Source: Aculops lycopersici
Taxonomy: Eukaryota; Arthropoda; Arachnida; Trombidiformes; Eriophyidae
Assembly (NCBI GenBank): GCA_015350385.1
Contig: WNKI01000004.1
Span: 62,001 to 126,000 of the forward strand
Length of the DNA stretch: 64,000 nucleotides
Direction of reading: 5' to 3'
The position numbers and the translations under genes were made by a program. The notes below the pieces were generated by a model, which saw only the letters and a program-made list of their open reading frames with translations, was not told the origin of the DNA and searched no databases. How positions within the stretch are numbered: position 1 is the first letter of the stretch; each line of letters begins with the position of its first letter. Below are positions 22,487-34,773 of this stretch, one piece after another.

Positions 22487-23992
22487 ATGGCGACCGCTAA
22501 AAATGAGGATCGGTTGACTCTCAACCAGATGCTCAAAGCTCTCGATAAGAATCTAGCTACAGATATCGAGAAGAAGTTAAAGAAATTATCAAAGAAGAAG
22601 GCATTAGAAGCACCGGATGATGGGCCAGCGGCTGCTCAAACACGAAGAGCTGCAAATTACCAATCTGTAGTCAAGGATGTATCCAAATGGGAATCCATCG
22701 TTGAAACGAATAGGAAAGCAAAGAACATCAAGTTCCCTTTAAACCAGGAGGAAGACAATCTAGCCACATCTGCCGAGGGTCTAGCAGACTTTAAGCCAAG
22801 CAACAAGCTAGAGGAGGAAGTTCAAAATGTAATCAATTCAAGTGAATCAGCTTTGAGGGACAACAAGGAGCTCACTAAAGCTGAAGAAAAGTATCTCAAG
22901 GCTATCAGCGCCGAAGAGGCAAAAGAGAGACACCAAGAGCTACAGAGGATGCGAGTCTTGCTGAGTAGCTACGCCTCCAAGATGCGCCGCCAAAAGCTTA
23001 TCAAATCTAAAAGTTATCGTCGATTACTCAAACATGAGAGAGTCAAGGCTCATATGAAAAAAGTTGAGACGGATAAAGACGCCCTAATGAGTGAGATAGA
23101 GAAACTACAGAAGATAAGAGCTCAGGAGCGAGCAACACTTAAGCACAAGAACACAGGCAAGTGGGCGAAGCATGCCAAATTCAGGGCAAAATATGACGAT
23201 AATGCAAGGAAGGCTATGTTGGAGCAGATTGGGTTGGCCGAGAAGAGGCTTCAAAGGCCAGCGATACCAGACTCTGATGATTCAGACGAAGATGATGTTA
23301 CAGACGATGATGAGACAGACATCTCAGAGGTATCGGAAGCGTCAGATAATGACATGGAAATGAATGGGGCTACAACGATAAACGAGCCAGCAAATCGGCT
23401 TATAGTTAGCAACGAGTTGATAGACGGCCGAATAATGAGCAAATCCAAGAGGCAAGACGATGATGATGTTGAAATGGATGATGACAATGAGGCTAGTGGT
23501 GATAGCGATAATGAGGAAGACCCCCAAAGACAACTTATGAGTGAGGCCTTTGCCGGAGATGACGTGGTCAAGGAATTCAAAAAAGAGAAGGCCAGACAAT
23601 CTAAAGAAGAGCAACCTCAAGATACGAATCTTTACCTGCCTGGTTGGGGCGATTGGGCTGGCCCAGGTTTAAAGGTAAGCAAGAAGAAAAAGAAAAAATA
23701 CTTGGTCAAGGCTAAGAAGATTAAGCGAAGAGATGAGAACCTTGCCAATGTAATAATTTCAGAGCAAGCTAATGAGACCATCAAAGAACTGCAGCCTCAG
23801 AAGCTACCTCGAGGTTTCAAGAGCGATGACCATTTTGCCAAGATTATGACGAAGCCCACAGCTTCAAGTTTTGCTGACCAGATGAGCCATAGGGAATCAA
23901 CTCTACCAAGGATCGAGACTAAGATGGGTGCAAAGATTGAGCCGATCAACAAGCGAGTCTTGAATTCCGACAATAAAGTAAAGTGGACTTAA
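22487..23992 (+). CDS. UTP14: U3 snoRNP-associated protein UTP14 (SSU processome)
   Basis: UTP14 is a nucleolar component of the small-subunit processome. It binds pre-rRNA and activates the helicase Dhr1/DHX37, which releases U3 snoRNA. The 501-residue protein has the family pattern: an N-terminal ALD..L block and RRANYQSVVKDVSKWESIV, a Lys/Arg-rich central helix region, an acidic stretch (DSDDSDEDDVTDDDETD, about residues 260-280), and the signature LYLPGWGDWAGPG followed by a Lys run and RRDENLANVIISE. It is shorter than human UTP14A (about 770 residues), mainly in the acidic and spacer parts. The start ATG has a good context (AAAATGGCG). It has one exon, is divergent from EPRS, and converges on the SK gene 329 bp downstream. 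Confidence 0.92.
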   Translation: MATAKNEDRLTLNQMLKALDKNLATDIEKKLKKLSKKKALEAPDDGPAAAQTRRAANYQSVVKDVSKWESIVETNRKAKNIKFPLNQEEDNLATSAEGLADFKPSNKLEEEVQNVINSSESALRDNKELTKAEEKYLKAISAEEAKERHQELQRMRVLLSSYASKMRRQKLIKSKSYRRLLKHERVKAHMKKVETDKDALMSEIEKLQKIRAQERATLKHKNTGKWAKHAKFRAKYDDNARKAMLEQIGLAEKRLQRPAIPDSDDSDEDDVTDDDETDISEVSEASDNDMEMNGATTINEPANRLIVSNELIDGRIMSKSKRQDDDDVEMDDDNEASGDSDNEEDPQRQLMSEAFAGDDVVKEFKKEKARQSKEEQPQDTNLYLPGWGDWAGPGLKVSKKKKKKYLVKAKKIKRRDENLANVIISEQANETIKELQPQKLPRGFKSDDHFAKIMTKPTASSFADQMSHRESTLPRIETKMGAKIEPINKRVLNSDNKVKWT

Positions 23993-24321
23993 TGTTAACA
24001 TTTCCTGTATTGAAAGTGTCTTCTCTAGAATCAATTATTTACTGAGATCAATTTGAGTGTAAATCATTATTATAATTTATATATAATTATATTACTTGAT
24101 GGTATTCCTAAAAACTGCAACTCAATCGGTTGTCTTGGGTGTATAAGCGGTCAAAAGTTTTGCCTTGTGTTGTGAATCTAAGTCATTACATAACAAATCA
24201 CAATATATAGTTTTTTCCTAATCGTTTTCAACTGTAAGCACGTATTGCAATGAGTGTTCGAGATATCCAAGCTCTCGCCTCTCACTATGCTGCAGCCATA
24301 AGATCTGATGGTTTTATAATT
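23993..24321. other. Intergenic, between UTP14 and SK (convergent)
   Basis: AT-rich 3' flank of two converging genes. A 12 bp palindrome (AATGTTAACATT) overlaps the UTP14 stop codon. There is no canonical AATAAA on either strand that I can assign. Confidence 0.5.
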
Positions 24322-25321
24322 TTACGGTTGCAACTGACCACCACCTACCGTTGCATTGTTGTTATTGCCGTCGGTGGTGGTGGTGGTAGTGGTGGTGTTT
24401 GTGGTCGCAGTAGCTGGCTGTGTTTCCTCAAGTTCTGGTTGCAAGAGGGGTGTTGTGTTATCATCGTCGTCAGATTTGCTGATGCTTGGCAGCTTGTGTA
24501 TAATCATCTGATGGTGTTGTTGTTGCTGCTGCTGCGAGCTCATGTTACTCGATTGAACCACTTGATGCTGCTGCTGTTGGCTTTGTTGCGACCCTCGCCG
24601 TTGCACTGGAGGCAATGGCGGTGATGAGGCACTATACTGCTGACCAGGTGACCTTGAAACCTGACCTGTTCGTGGGTCCAGTTGTTGTTGTTGTTGCGGT
24701 TGCTGATGGACAAATTGAGGCGCAGTCCGGTCGAGCATTAGGTCTAGTTTTTCATTCATTGATAGCAAACACTCAGCCTGAAGGTCAAGTCGCTTCTCGA
24801 GCTCGATAAACTTGCTTTCCAGAACTTCATGCTGCGAAGTGATATCACTAATAATCTCAAACACTGTATTCAATGTCTTTGCCATATCCGTAACGGTGTT
24901 TGCATTGTCCATCAGCTTCCGCTGATCCATCTTAACTTTTCTAAGGCTATAGATGGCAACCAGGAAGTTGCGCTGATGAGTTCGCACCTTGCTGGCATTG
25001 ACCTTCTTCACTAGCTTGGTATTCTTGTAGATGAGCCACGTTTCGCGCAACACATTGGCGGCTGCGTTTTTCAATCTCTTAGTCAATTGAGTGTCCATCA
25101 TAAAATTATGCACATGCTTCTCGGCCCTGGTCAACTCCAATTTCCTAGCAATTACAGCAACCGCTAGGGCCGTGCACCCGGCGCCGGTTAAACCTGAAAA
25201 GACGGCAATGCCGCGACCACAGTAAGTGTTTGGCACAATATCACCATAACCAACGGAGAGGAAGGTGATTGCAGTCAGCCACATCGTGTTGAGCAAATTT
25301 GCGTGTTCCTCGTCATGGTAC
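24322..25321 (-). CDS. SK: SK-type Ca2+-activated K+ channel, last coding exon (pore, S6, calmodulin-binding domain)
   Basis: The exon begins after ACGATCAG| and completes the AG|G codon of the upstream exon, reading RYHDEEHANLLNTMWLTAITF. It carries the pore with the K+ selectivity filter SVGYGD, S6 (GLTGAGCTALAVAVIARKLE), and the constitutive calmodulin-binding domain (LTRAEKHVHNFMMDTQLTK ... NVLRETWLIYKNTKLVKK). A heptad-like coiled coil follows, then a long C-terminal tail rich in Gln, His, Ser and Thr. These channels open when Ca2+ binds the attached calmodulin and produce the after-hyperpolarisation in neurons and muscle. The filter and calmodulin site are intact. The Gln/Thr/Asn tail is coded by imperfect CAG/CAA/ACC runs and is probably variable in length. 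The combined protein is 675 residues. Confidence 0.95.
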
Positions 25322-28300
25322 CTGATCGTTATTGTCGTAATTATTAATTGAAGGTTGAAACAAGGAGGTATAAGTTAGTTTCAAGAGCTGGCTTGATAAT
25401 GGGATGCTTCTTCTATTCAGTTGGCCTAAGCCAGTTTGTCAGCTTAAGAGTGACTTGCTAGTGTAGCTGAGCTCATGAGCTCGCAAGTTTAGTCTGACCT
25501 TCGGGCTGCCGAGGCAATCAGACAAATTGGCCGCTTGAGGATCCACTTACTGGACCAGAAGGACCACCGAGAGCCAAGAAGAGAATGACAATGGGATCAC
25601 GAACACCGACTAGAACCAAAAAGTAACACGCGTTGCGAGAGGATTGAGTGCCAAACAACCATTGTCATGTTCCTTTCACAAAACAGTAGTGGTAACAGCA
25701 ACATCTACACCATACATGACTCAAGCAATTCTACGTTGCCGCTAGATTTGCGCCGAAATTTCCAACGTCGTCGTCAGCTGGTCAACTTTAGATCTAGAAG
25801 GTTTCATGAGACACCGCCAGCCAGCAGAGTTGGTGATCAATCTAATCAGAAGACTACATGGCAGTGTCCACCGACTTGCAATTTTAACAACTAAAAACTA
25901 AGACTCCTCTCGCTGGACACCATGAGATCATCATAACTACTAACCGGTCGGAGGCTAGCTCAATGAGGACGTTTGGGATGAAGTTACGTCGTGATCTCCT
26001 CGCGCTAATTGTCCAACTTAAACATACTCTTTGTTGTTGCTGTTGGAGCATTCGAAGCATGAAAATAGTAGTAAGACAAGCAACCAGAGCGGAACTAAAT
26101 TAAGGAAAATGAATTGAAGCCTCCTCCTCTGCTGGCTGGCACAAAAATACAGTGCAACTAACGACCTAACAACCACTCAACTTGTCGTCGTCGTCGTCGC
26201 TGTTGTTGCTGTTGTCGATGTTCTTGTAGCAACTAGTTCACCGGTTTAGTTTAGTTAACTTGTCGCGCCCAAATGTTTCAAGAGGCAGGCGTCCAGGCAG
26301 CAAGGATGCACATACATAGAAACACAAAGATTGGCTGGTGGCTAAAAGGGGCAGTCAAACTCTCGCTCTCTTTATCTTGGCCACTCGCTCAGCTTGGTCC
26401 GTCTCTTGGGCTCATCCGCCGGAAGTTGGCGGCTCGTGTTTGCCATTGAGGTGGGCGTGGCGCGAGTGCGCTCGCATTGCATCATCGCTGGCTTGCCTCT
26501 ATCGCAAAACTGGCTCACTAAATTACAACTAGAATTGCAATTGCAATTCTAATTGCAGCAACCAGGGGCCGGAGAAGCGGGAGGGCTGCTTGCTTCTTCC
26601 CACTCTCGTCCACCATTTCTATTCAAACTCGAGGAAAGACAAATTTTTCTTGGCCAATGGTGTAAGCACAAACCAGCAGATGACAACTTGGTGTACGTGC
26701 ACCAGCCATTAACTCAACGGGAACTCAATAAGTTGCTCTAGTCGGTTTTGCTGGGATAGATAGTAAGATGGGATAGTTGTTTGCGATGGCGGGCAAATTG
26801 TTTGCTAGTTTTCGACTTAAACCTAAAAGCTAAAGCCAAAAGACGGAGGCTAAATACTGGGACACGAGGGATCAGGTGACAGTTTTGGAATCGAAAATCC
26901 GCTTAAGGCCCCCTTTCTTGGCATTGAATTGAACTCTTCAGGTTCACTTTAGTGCACACTTTTGCGGCCCACTCTGGCCCTTAGAGCTGTAGCTACTACT
27001 AGTCGCTAGGTACCTGGCTTGTTTGCGCGTCACACATGGGAACTTCGCATGGACGAGCGCAGTGAATTTTGCAAAAATCATCGCACAACTACGTCATTCA
27101 AATCATCTTTATAAAACACGTGATACGTTCTAGTCAATTGGACGCCACAAAATTTCGCTTGTCGCCACGAAGTTTTGCAACATGCATTCACCTCCTCGGT
27201 TCAGGGACTTTGTTGCTCGTTAGCAACAAACTCTCGTTTAAGCCTCTAAGCCGCCGTTTGGAAGCCAAGGTTAGTGGTTCGGGTTTCTTTGGGTGTGGCT
27301 AGGCAAAACTAGTAAGCCTCTTATGCAGCAGCAGCAACTTCTATAAACCAGATTCAAGAAAGAGAAAGAGAGAGAAAGAGAAGGGGGAAAAGAAGTGGCC
27401 GACCTTCTGGTTGGATCTGAGAGACTGCACTTTCGACTAAAGTTTAGCACATGAGCGAGCAAGAGAAAGAGTAGCACGAGGAGGAATGGAGCAGAGCAAC
27501 TTGTGAGAGCAGGAGAGTCAAACATCATTACGCAGGACATAGCCAACCATGCGCTTCAATGAGCTCTCTTCCAAGCAAAGGCCAGCGGTAAACGTGATTC
27601 CTATCTAGCGGGCGGTAGTTGAGGAAATAAGGAAGCGAGCAACGAGCAAAAAAAGAGACAGGCGGCCAGACTTTCGCGGGCACTAGTCTCTTGCTCTGTT
27701 GTCTCGTCCTGTTGTAGTTCCTTCTTGCACCCAGTTTAATTAAAGATCCTGTGGCCTGAAAAGAGGAAGGGGAACAAACTAAGCGGACAGGTGGTGGCGT
27801 CAAGTTACTACCAGTCGGTGGAAAATCTCATTCATCAAAGTCTTCGTTACGAGGATGGAGGAGGCGGGACAACTCGCCACCTGTCTCAGTGGTTGTGTCT
27901 GCGGCGGCCGAGCTCTGTGGTCGCCGCTCTCCAGAGAAGCTACTTAATCAACCCCAAAGTGAGAGAGTGAGTGACTGGCTGAGCAAGTGAGCAGTGGCAG
28001 CGCTTGAATTTACGAGGCCCCAGGTGAGAATTGCATTTAGCCCGAGGAAATGGGAGCGGCGACGCCGACGATAAGACGACGAAAGAGGCAGCTCTTTAGT
28101 TTGGTCGCGTCGCTGTCGTCGCGCTGAGGTGGCTACTTTTGGGCCGACCTTCTGGTTTGGCCAGTCCATTGGCTTTGGCCAAGTGGCGCGCCGAAAATAG
28201 TCTGGTCAAGTTGCATTGTAAAGATTGGGACGGTGCACGAGGGCATCAGCCGGATGGTGGGGGATGGCCAGCGGAAGTTGTGGAGAGTTCGCGTTGTGGA

Positions 28301-28351
28301 TCGAGTTTTTAAGCGCCAGGCGGCCAAACAAATGGCCTCACGCTCGAATGG

Positions 28352-29218
<867 letters not shown>

Positions 29219-31582
29219 CTTTCTTTCTTTTTTCCTCCCTCACTCTAACTTGCTCCTCTCTATTTCCAGGTCCTAGTTTGGGCTAGGGAAAGCTGATGAT
29301 CCGGTTCAGCCTAGTAACAGGAGAGTTCCTAGTTGGACCCTAGGTCCAGATTCACCCAAAGGATTGAGAAGTTGCCACTCGCGACGAGTGGTGGCGGCGA
29401 CGGTTGAGTGCTAACCATCTAGCGCGTTCCTCTGCAATGTCCAGAGGCTCGCAACAGGAAGTCGCTATGCGCGCGTGATTTATGCCCACAACCTCAGGCA
29501 TAATTTTCTCGGTCGCCTGACCGTTGATCTAATGGAATTGTGTGAAGTAGCAACCTGCGGCTAGTCAAGTTAAGTTGCCGCTGTCGCTGTCGCAAAGTTG
29601 CGCAACGGCAACTAAAAGTCCGACTTGGCGTGTTGAAAATTGCGACTTCCGCTCCAAGTGAAAGCGAGCGAAGTACCGTTTCATTTGTCGACGTGATCGT
29701 TGCAGTAGAGTTTCAGGAGCAAATGCACAGGGTGGATCTTGAAGTCGTCAGTAGCCAAGGTTTCCACATTGAAGCCAAAGCTAAGACTTAGGCTGAAAAA
29801 TCCCCAATTGAACCAGCTGCCAGTCCAGTGACCACTGCGTCGACGACAGACATTGAGGAAATAGCCAGTAAGCCAGTCAGCATCGTTGTCGTTTTGACAC
29901 AATGACAATGACGATGACCAACCACCTGCTCCGCTTCTGGCTTGCCGCCACCTGTCACACACTAGCCGCCACTTTGGCGCTAACTTGATGCCCTCGCCGC
30001 CGCCAAAGCGACTTCCGGTTAGAGCTCAAATCCAATCCTATAGATGGAAACATTGAGGCCACTGCGATGTAAAAATAGTAGATGGAAATTCAGTAGGTTG
30101 AATTCACGAGAAGTCGTAAGTGGACAACTAGGAAAAAGAGTGACGCAATCACTTGGGGCAACTCTACCTAAAAACCAAGTCGCTTACTTGCTGCCATTTC
30201 CATAGACAAAGTACTGACCTTGAGCCAACGGAAGCTCCAAATAACTGAGTTTCTGGTGAAATCCGATCATCAGCTTGCAAGTTAACTTTTTTCACTCTCT
30301 CGTTTCTGACTTGCATTCAATTAGATTCACACACAATGCGGATCTTCCTCCGATCGTCCAACAAAACAAACACTTAGCTCCACATTGCGACTGACTGACA
30401 GTCGGTGAGACTTACACAACCCACTACCACTACTACTGCTACTTTGAACTCAAGCTCGAGTCTCCGGTCGACTCTCGACGGATCAAATAGAAAACAATAG
30501 TAGCATTAGCGTAGCGTAGCCCATTGAGCTAGGACCACCTGGTGGACAGGAAAAAGAGTTGGACGATTGAGTGTCTGTGAGGCAAAAGCGGGATCAAATC
30601 AACACAACAACTACTTTTTTGAGAGGCAACTGTGGTGGTGGCATCGTCACATCCGAAAGCTTTGGCCTGAATCACTTGAGAGTCAGTTGTTTATTGTTGG
30701 CAGCAAGGCGAATCTAAATCTGAATCTTCAGACTCGGAGCTCGAGTTTCCATTTGTCCTTTGGGTCGTTGGGGTCATCGGTAAGCTCAATTGGTAGCTCG
30801 CTTGCTGGAGATCAGCGCGACGACCTGTCAGCTCCAGGTAAGTGGAGTAGTGGTTGTTGTTGCTGTCGATTAAGCTCCCACTATTTGGACGTGGCCACTA
30901 AAACTACTCCAACGAAACTCGATTTGGTCGTATTAGTTTGGGTCCAGTCTAGTTCTTGTTTGACCAGTGCGTCGGCTCACTAAATTGGCCGCCACTTACC
31001 CGCTTCTGTTGCGACCACCCCCGTTGGTCCCGTTACCACAACAGCTTACTTGTTAGATGAGAGAAAGAGAGGAGCGAGGTTTACTGATTGCAACACGAGC
31101 TTACCATTACCGATCACTGGCTAATTGATCTCAAAACCCAACTCCCGACCAAAATTAGAACTACTAAACGGTGATCGGCGTACAAACACCCAGAGAGTGG
31201 AAGAGAAACCGAAGCTTGCTAGCCAAAAGTATTGATCCCACTCTACCCTCTGTGGCCCACAGCAAACTCGTGGCCAGTCTCACCTCCTAGCATTAAGCTG
31301 CGATACGCAACTAGCTGCTTGGTTACATAATCTCAGCCTCGCAGTGGGGGAGATAAATATTGACCGAGTTTCTCTGGTCCTCGATTAGTTTGCTAGCGTC
31401 CAATGTTAGGCAAACTTGAATGGAATTGGATTCGAGTTTGCAGTGGAGGGTGACCAGCTCTTGCTCTTGTTTCTGATGCCGATGCGCCCGCTCATTCTGA
31501 TGGAGACAGTACTCGTCTCTCGACTAAAGAGCCATTAAACGATTTGCACTTTGCTCGCGACTAGAAACAGAAATTAGCCGTC

Positions 31583-31607
31583 CACTTCACTTCACTTCAC
31601 TTCACTT
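31583..31607. repeat. (CACTT)5 pentanucleotide repeat
   Basis: Five perfect tandem copies in the SK intron. Confidence 0.9.
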
Positions 31608-34600
31608 TACTTTGGTTGCGAGTAAAAGAGCATTGCGGACCAAAGGAGTGGCAACAACACGAGCAACAACAGCAAATACAATTGCTTGCCACCCGGATCG
31701 AGTTTCATTTAAATCAACTGCCACTTTGCACACTTAATCTCGAATTCTAACTTATCATCTCTACTGTAGCGTACTGTACTCTACCACTATCGTACTCTCG
31801 TTATGTGGGCGAATCTTTGCCAGACTCTTCTCTTTCTCTTTCTCTTTCTCTTCTCTTCTCTTCTCTTCTCTTTCTCGAAGTGAACGGATACAAATGCAAA
31901 TGCAAATGATTCGCAAGATGGGGGCAGCCAGCGGGTGGACTTGAAATTTCAATCCATTCTCTCTCGACCGAAGAAGACAGAGGAGTTGTTGAACTTCCGG
32001 TTTCGTGGGCGGGAGTAGTGAAAGTAAACGGAAAGGCAACAGAAGCGGGACGAGTCACTCACGAGTCCATTATCGTTTTCCGGTCCAAAGTGAAGCGCGG
32101 AATTCAATTTCAATTGAATGGACTCTGGTGCTCTCGCGATTCCAACTCTGATGCCGACACTTGAACTTGTCGTCGTCACCGTCGTCGTTGCTCTCATTGA
32201 TGCTAGTTGAGTTGCCACTGCTCACCTGCCGTTCGTGCCAACATGGGCGCTATGAGTCGCCGGTGTTGGGCTCGTTTAGATGACTAGCCCGCTGTTGTCC
32301 ATTTGGTCGATCTAAACACCAGCAAAGCCAAGTTTCATGCGGCCACGGGCGACTACCACCGCTACTATTGCTGCTGCAAAATTGAACCCAACAATGGCAA
32401 TAACGATAATAATGATGGTTGATGTGGAGAAAGTTGTCGTGGTCGTGGTCGGTGTCATTGCTTGAGTTTTTTTAGTCTTGCCCCTCGAGCTCAAACTTTC
32501 GTGGTTTGGTTCCACAGAATTGATCGCATAAATCGAATTCCGCCAAGAAGTCTGGTTGGCTCGCAAACTCTTGAATCTAATCGTTGCATCACGAGAGAGG
32601 AAAACTGTTCCCTTCCCTCTTTGTCGCCTACTTGATCGAGTCTAATGGATCTGACGGCTCCTTTTTTCTCTGCCCGATGATATCCTAGTTTGGCGTTGGA
32701 CTAACATCAAGTCCGTGCCTCAGAGCGCCACTTGATCTATGGCAACTCCAAGCCAATGAAAGATTTTTTATTAAAAAGTCCCCGCTGTTCCTGGCTAGAG
32801 ACCGTGCTCAACATTATGTCAAGCTAGATTATTATGTCTTTAGTGTTATCCCTTCAAAAATTTGCCGCGTTTTTGCCGGATGACAAAAGAGTCGAATTAT
32901 TGGTGGTTGCCGCGAGTTACTTTAATTGCAACCCATGGGCTATGGCGAGCAAAAATTTTAGATGCTCACAGTCCGGAGAGCGCAGAGTGCGTTTGACTGG
33001 AAACTTGAGCAACTCAATGTTGTTCCTTGTGGTCGTCATGTTTTGTTGACGTTTGAAACGAGAACGACGACGAGAATCGAGGAAACAACAACTCAAATGA
33101 CAACTTGAGGAAATTTTCAGCTTCCGCCTTGGCTTTTGTTGTAGCTCTCAGATAGAGAGCGCGAGAGAGACTGCAACAACAAGCACAGGCAAAATGAATC
33201 TCGAGCCAAATTTGCACGCGCAGTCGGTCTTTGTGTTGCTGTCTTGGCGATGCAAACAACTAATGGGCGCCAGTGGTCGCTTGTGCGCGTCCTGCAACCG
33301 ATGGCTAGTGAAGACATTGGACAGGAGGATAACGGCTTTTTGCTTGCTCCTCGCCACTGTCGCTTCAAATATATATTTCCCCATGACGCCGTTCAGTTGC
33401 TACTCAAGCAGAGGCCGGAGGGCCGGTGGTTGTTTGGCTGAGTTGTTTAGTTTGCAAGACAAGTTGTTGGCTCTATCGCTTGCATTGCATTGCATTACTC
33501 TACTTGCTCAAGTTGACGGAGTACAATGGCAGGAAGTTGATTTGTCGCCATTAGCATGCGAATGAGATTGACAGCGGCAAAGGAAACCAAACAACACTTT
33601 CATACTCACTTACGAGGAAAAAGACTGCACGATTTTTGCAGCTTGATTCTTTTATGCCAGCTCCAATTTCCGCTTGCTTCACTGGCTTGCCTTGCTGCTC
33701 GTCATGGTAGTTTTGGAGATAGGAGTAGTGGTGGCAGCGACAGCAATGCGATTCCAAAAAGAGATAAACAAACGGGAGACGAGCGGAATTATTATTATCC
33801 AACCAATGAGGTCATTTTTTCAGCTCAAACTTCGCCAATCCCGAGCCAAGAACCAAACACAAAGCGACACTTGTCTTGTCCTGTCCCAGCTTCCTCCTAT
33901 TTGCCGGAAATTCTAGTTGTAGCTGTCGTCGTTTCTTTCTCTTATTCTTTCTTGAACTCTGCCTGCTAGTCAATATTGGAGCCAGAGCGAGATGATGACC
34001 CGCCTAGCGCCACCAAACTAAGACCACGATCAAGACGTCGACTAGATGCCAAGATTTCGCTCCACTGATCAGCCAACTTCCTTTTTTCCGTCTGTACATC
34101 TCTCTGTCTCTCTTGCTCTATTTTTCCTTTCTTAGCAAGTAATTTTCCTTTGATCTTTTCCATTCACTCCCCCCGCACCCCCGGCCGAGAGAATAACGCT
34201 CACCTAGAAATGCCCCTAAAAATGGGCGAGATTTCTAGGGAGCCATTCCAAAATTCTAGGGAATTCCGCAATGGAATTCGACTTGAAAGTCGTTCGGAAA
34301 AGTTTTAAGGAATTCGAGGACCATTTAATCTTGGTGATGATGATAATTTAAAGGCCTCTAGTTCACCGACACTTTAGAGACCAGCTCACACACTAGCTTA
34401 CACGTAAAATATCTTGCCGGAAAATATCTCTTCCCTCGAATTGAGGCGAAAATTTGCTTAAGAATTCATTGCATATATCTAAAAAAATTTTCACGCTTGC
34501 GAGATTTTCGTGAGCAAGAAATATTTAGAGGAAATTAGATTTGAATTTCATGGGCCACTTCCGCCTGCAGCTCGCACCTGGAGTTCCAGGTTTGGTTTTG

Positions 34601-34747
34601 CTCGATTTAGTTGAGTTTGGTTTGGTTTCCGATTTGGTTGGGAAAATGCGCTAGTTTTCTCCTCGTTTGCCTGAGGAAAACTCACAAAGAATCGAGAGCA
34701 TGAAGCTAAAATAAGACACGACTAGCGACTCCAGCAAAGTTGTGCAG

Positions 34748-34773
34748 GCACCTAGCTCCCGGTAGCTAGGTGC
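34748..34773. repeat. 10 bp-stem hairpin
   Basis: GCACCTAGCT, a 6-base loop, then AGCTAGGTGC. One of several perfect short inverted repeats in the SK intron. Confidence 0.85.

Noticed and set aside
23991..24002. 12 bp palindrome at the UTP14 stop codon
   Set aside because: Considered as part of a stop-proximal palindrome pattern, but 12 bp AT-rich palindromes are common by chance.
24250..24624. Plus-strand frame over the SK C-terminal exon
   Set aside because: Antisense shadow of the SK coding repeats.
25667..25894. 75-codon plus-strand ORF in the SK intron
   Set aside because: ATG-started and fairly protein-like, but no domain, no neighbouring exon, and length within chance expectation.
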